A DNA stretch of 64,000 nucleotides. Origin: Vanilla planifolia (lineage: Eukaryota > Streptophyta > Magnoliopsida > Asparagales > Orchidaceae). Shown here in pieces: positions 62,059-64,000 of the stretch. The stretch spans positions 28,820,670 through 28,884,669 of the forward strand of contig CM043872.1 in assembly GCA_023846275.1 (NCBI GenBank), written 5' to 3'. The notes under the pieces were generated by a model that searched no databases, had not been told where the DNA came from, and saw only the letters and a list, made by a program, of their open reading frames with translations. The position numbers were made by a program, and so were the translations under genes. Numbering within the stretch: the first letter of the stretch is position 1; each line of letters opens with the position of its first letter.

Positions 62059-62199
62059 TTGAGCTCCTAATCACTTCATCAACAAGTGTAACGAGCCACT
62101 TTTGTATTGACATAAGGCACACATGAAGTACCACCTACCATCTCATGTTTCTGTAGGTTTTTCTTCATTTTCCCAAAATTCTTCTTTTTAAGTTATCAA

Positions 62200-62950
62200 T
62201 TTAACAGAATTCAATCAGTTTATATGTGAACGTCAATTGCGATACATGCAAGTGTAAAAGCTCTTTGCTCCAAAGTAAAACAAAACAAAATTGGCTAAAA
62301 CTTTGCTCCAGAGAAAGACAATACATAATAAGCTAACAACAAAATAAAGCATTGATTACCCTCCCCCTATAAACATAAAAGATACAAAACTTTTTGAAAC
62401 CTTAAGTTAGATCAACAAAACGAAGCAACATAGCATCAAGCTCATTATTGCCACACAAATACACTATAAACACTCAAAATGGTAGCCATATAATCTCCCT
62501 CAACATGCCCACGAAAGACACCCTCATGTCAATGACAACAAGAACACTACCATGCAATCATAAATGATAGTTTAATGAAGTTCGATAGGTATATACATAC
62601 ATTTAGCTGCAATTCATACAAATGTAAACTTTCTAACCCATAAAAAGTATGGAGTGCATCACGACGAAGAGGCATCTCTCCTTTGCTTTAGAAATCAACA
62701 AAACAAGATAGCCTGACAATAAAATTAACCTATGATTATCCTCCCCTTCTAAATGCAAGAGATACAAAATTTTCTATACCCTCAAATTACCTCAAAATGC
62801 CAAAAAACATGGCATCGGGGTTATTATTACCACATGACCTACCAAAAATTCTCAAAATAGTAACCATACAGTTTTTCACAACATGCCCACAAAAGACATG
62901 CAAAACTCATGTAAATAACAAACAAAAAATGGACTACCCAAGTCTTTCAA
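62200..62950. repeat. Diverged tandem duplication of about 390 bp
   Basis: ATTACCCTCCCCCTATAAACATAAAAGATACAAAA (written here as landmarks ATTACCCTCCCCCTAT and AAAGATACAAAACTTT near 62357) has a partner TTATCCTCCCCTTCTAAATG and AGAGATACAAAATTTT near 62736. Each is followed by CAACATAGCATCAAGCTCAT/AAACATGGCATCGGGGTTAT, CTCAAAATGGTAGCCATA/CTCAAAATAGTAACCATA and CAACATGCCCAC-AAAGACA. Unit two is not older or younger than one by eye. Confidence 0.7.
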
Positions 62951-64000
62951 GAACATGGAATTCCAATTGCTTACGTGACAAATGGAGACAAAAACATTCA
63001 TAGCACTCATCTTGTCGACACCGACCATTGAGAACAAGAGCCAATTCACCTGGCACCCCAACATTATGAGCATGCCACATGTAAAAGAATAAGACATTCA
63101 TATTGATTAACGAAATAAAGTTACTCGCCATCTCTATAGATATTTATCACCTATCACAATTCATATTCAATAGGCTAGAAACAACTTTATATTCAAAGTT
63201 TTTTTTAATATTATTCATTTCGATTGATATTTTCCTATATATGCATTTCAATCCCAAAATCACAATCATAGAGTTCTCACACCGTAATCAACCGTAATGA
63301 GATAGATCATTGTTCAATGGAATTTTCATATGACCCACAATCATTGATCTACTCATTCTCTTATTTTAAGTCAAAAACAAATTAGAAAGAAGGGCAACCA
63401 AAAGAAATAAATAGAAAAATTGAATTAGGGATTAGATGCTATATCTTGGAATTTGGCATTATAATCATGCCAAATATAATAAAGTGGGGCACACATGCTT
63501 ATCAACATAATGGATCCAGTTGTTGTGACAACAATCTGCATATATTTTTCACCTATTACAATATGCATTTCCAATGGCCTTAACACCATTTGAACATTGT
63601 TTTTATCACATATTTGAACATTAATAATCAATTAAATAATATTTTATTTTGCATTTTAATATCATAATAAAGAATGTAAGTTTTTCTATTCCTAAAGAGA
63701 TAAACCATTAGTGGCATAGAGATCTAATTAGTAGATAATTGACCATCTGTTTCTCCAATGTTGGGCCAAAATTCAAAAACACATTATAAAAAAAAAAAGT
63801 AACAAAATTCATATATATAAGCATACAATATATTTTGATCAGCTTTGTATACCCTTTCATAATTTTAAATATCTCTCAATAAAACAAGAAAAATATGATA
63901 AATATATCAAAGGAAACATCCTTAGACAATCTAAAAGTCATTTTCAAATAAAATTTGTTATCAAAATTGACGGGCTTTGCAATTTTATGCAAGATCTCAC
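62951..64000. other. Right end of window: intron or upstream part of RRC1, nothing further seen
   Basis: The RRC1 exons for the rest of the RRM and the N-terminus were expected upstream of 61041, but I found none with confidence here, so they probably lie beyond the window. The sequence is AT-rich with no coding frame of quality. Confidence 0.45.

Larger units (their letters stand above)
61277..62084 (-). mobile_element. Probable minus-strand LTR in an RRC1 intron
   Basis: On the minus strand the block opens near TGTTGATGAAGTG, has a promoter-like CTATATAAAAGGGTAAG at about 61640-61655, an A-rich leader, and ends near GAGAACGCCCTCGCAAACA. The upstream (U3-like) half is GC-rich with short tandem repeats. 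No coding region is attached, so it would be a solo or orphan LTR. I could not identify a matching target-site duplication, and the superfamily is undecided. Same orientation as the host gene. Confidence 0.4.

Noticed and set aside
61778-62062. 94-codon plus-strand frame
   Set aside because: It spans the U3-like tandem repeats of the LTR block and ends in the G-run as a poly-glycine tail; this is not a credible protein.
1-64000. CRISPR arrays, prophage, operons or bacterial-style regulatory sites
   Set aside because: The sequence is plant nuclear DNA with intron-split genes; the tandem repeats present have no spacer-repeat pattern.
1-64000. Organelle-derived insertions, rRNA or tRNA genes
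   Set aside because: I looked for familiar plastid and mitochondrial coding phrases and cloverleaf-like tRNA blocks by eye and saw none; a covariance-model scan would be decisive.

Overview
The window is nuclear DNA from a flowering plant. It is strongly AT-rich and gene-poor, genes are split by many GT-AG (and two GC-AG) introns, and the space between and inside genes is filled with decayed repeats, including LTR pieces typical of plant Ty1/Copia and Ty3/Gypsy elements. The species cannot be read from the sequence. The style of some repeats faintly suggests a monocot, but that is only an impression.

Layout. 1-14.4 kb is repeat-dominated: a Copia-type LTR (about 1.13-3.06 kb), a dispersed repeat with an internal tandem array (about 4.1-5.0 kb), a probable second Copia LTR on the minus strand (about 5.6-6.7 kb), and a 4 kb Gypsy-type solo LTR (7.30-11.35 kb) carrying a duplicated 1 kb end. 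14.7-28.3 kb holds a complete plus-strand gene for a plant-specific protein of the ASG1 (At2g24100/At4g30780) family: six coding exons joined in frame to 526 residues, with a 7.7 kb second intron that contains repeats and a promoter-like island. 28.3-32.4 kb is intergenic with a large diverged duplication. 32.46-35.96 kb is a minus-strand gene for a 265-residue RING-H2 protein in five coding exons. 36-48 kb is mostly decayed repeats, with a three-unit tandem block and another Copia-type LTR. Near 48.2-48.4 kb a TATA box, a CT-rich leader and a short first coding exon mark the start of a minus-strand gene that I could not follow further. 48.4-53.4 kb is AT-rich with no gene. 53.42-61.04 kb and beyond the right edge is the minus-strand gene for the U2-snRNP-associated splicing factor SR140/RRC1. 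Its last ten coding exons (727 residues) cover the end of the RRM, then the SURP, CID, SAP-like and cwf21 domains and an RS-type tail. Its introns hold a 400 bp tandem duplication and a probable minus-strand LTR.

The three recognisable genes (ASG1-like, RING-H2, RRC1) are independent single genes with no operon-like relation. I found no CRISPR, phage or other prokaryotic system and no clear RNA gene. The most unusual items are a GC-AG intron in each of two neighbouring genes, one of them only 73 nt long; a CpG-rich promoter-like island inside the giant ASG1 intron; and several independent long tandem duplications.
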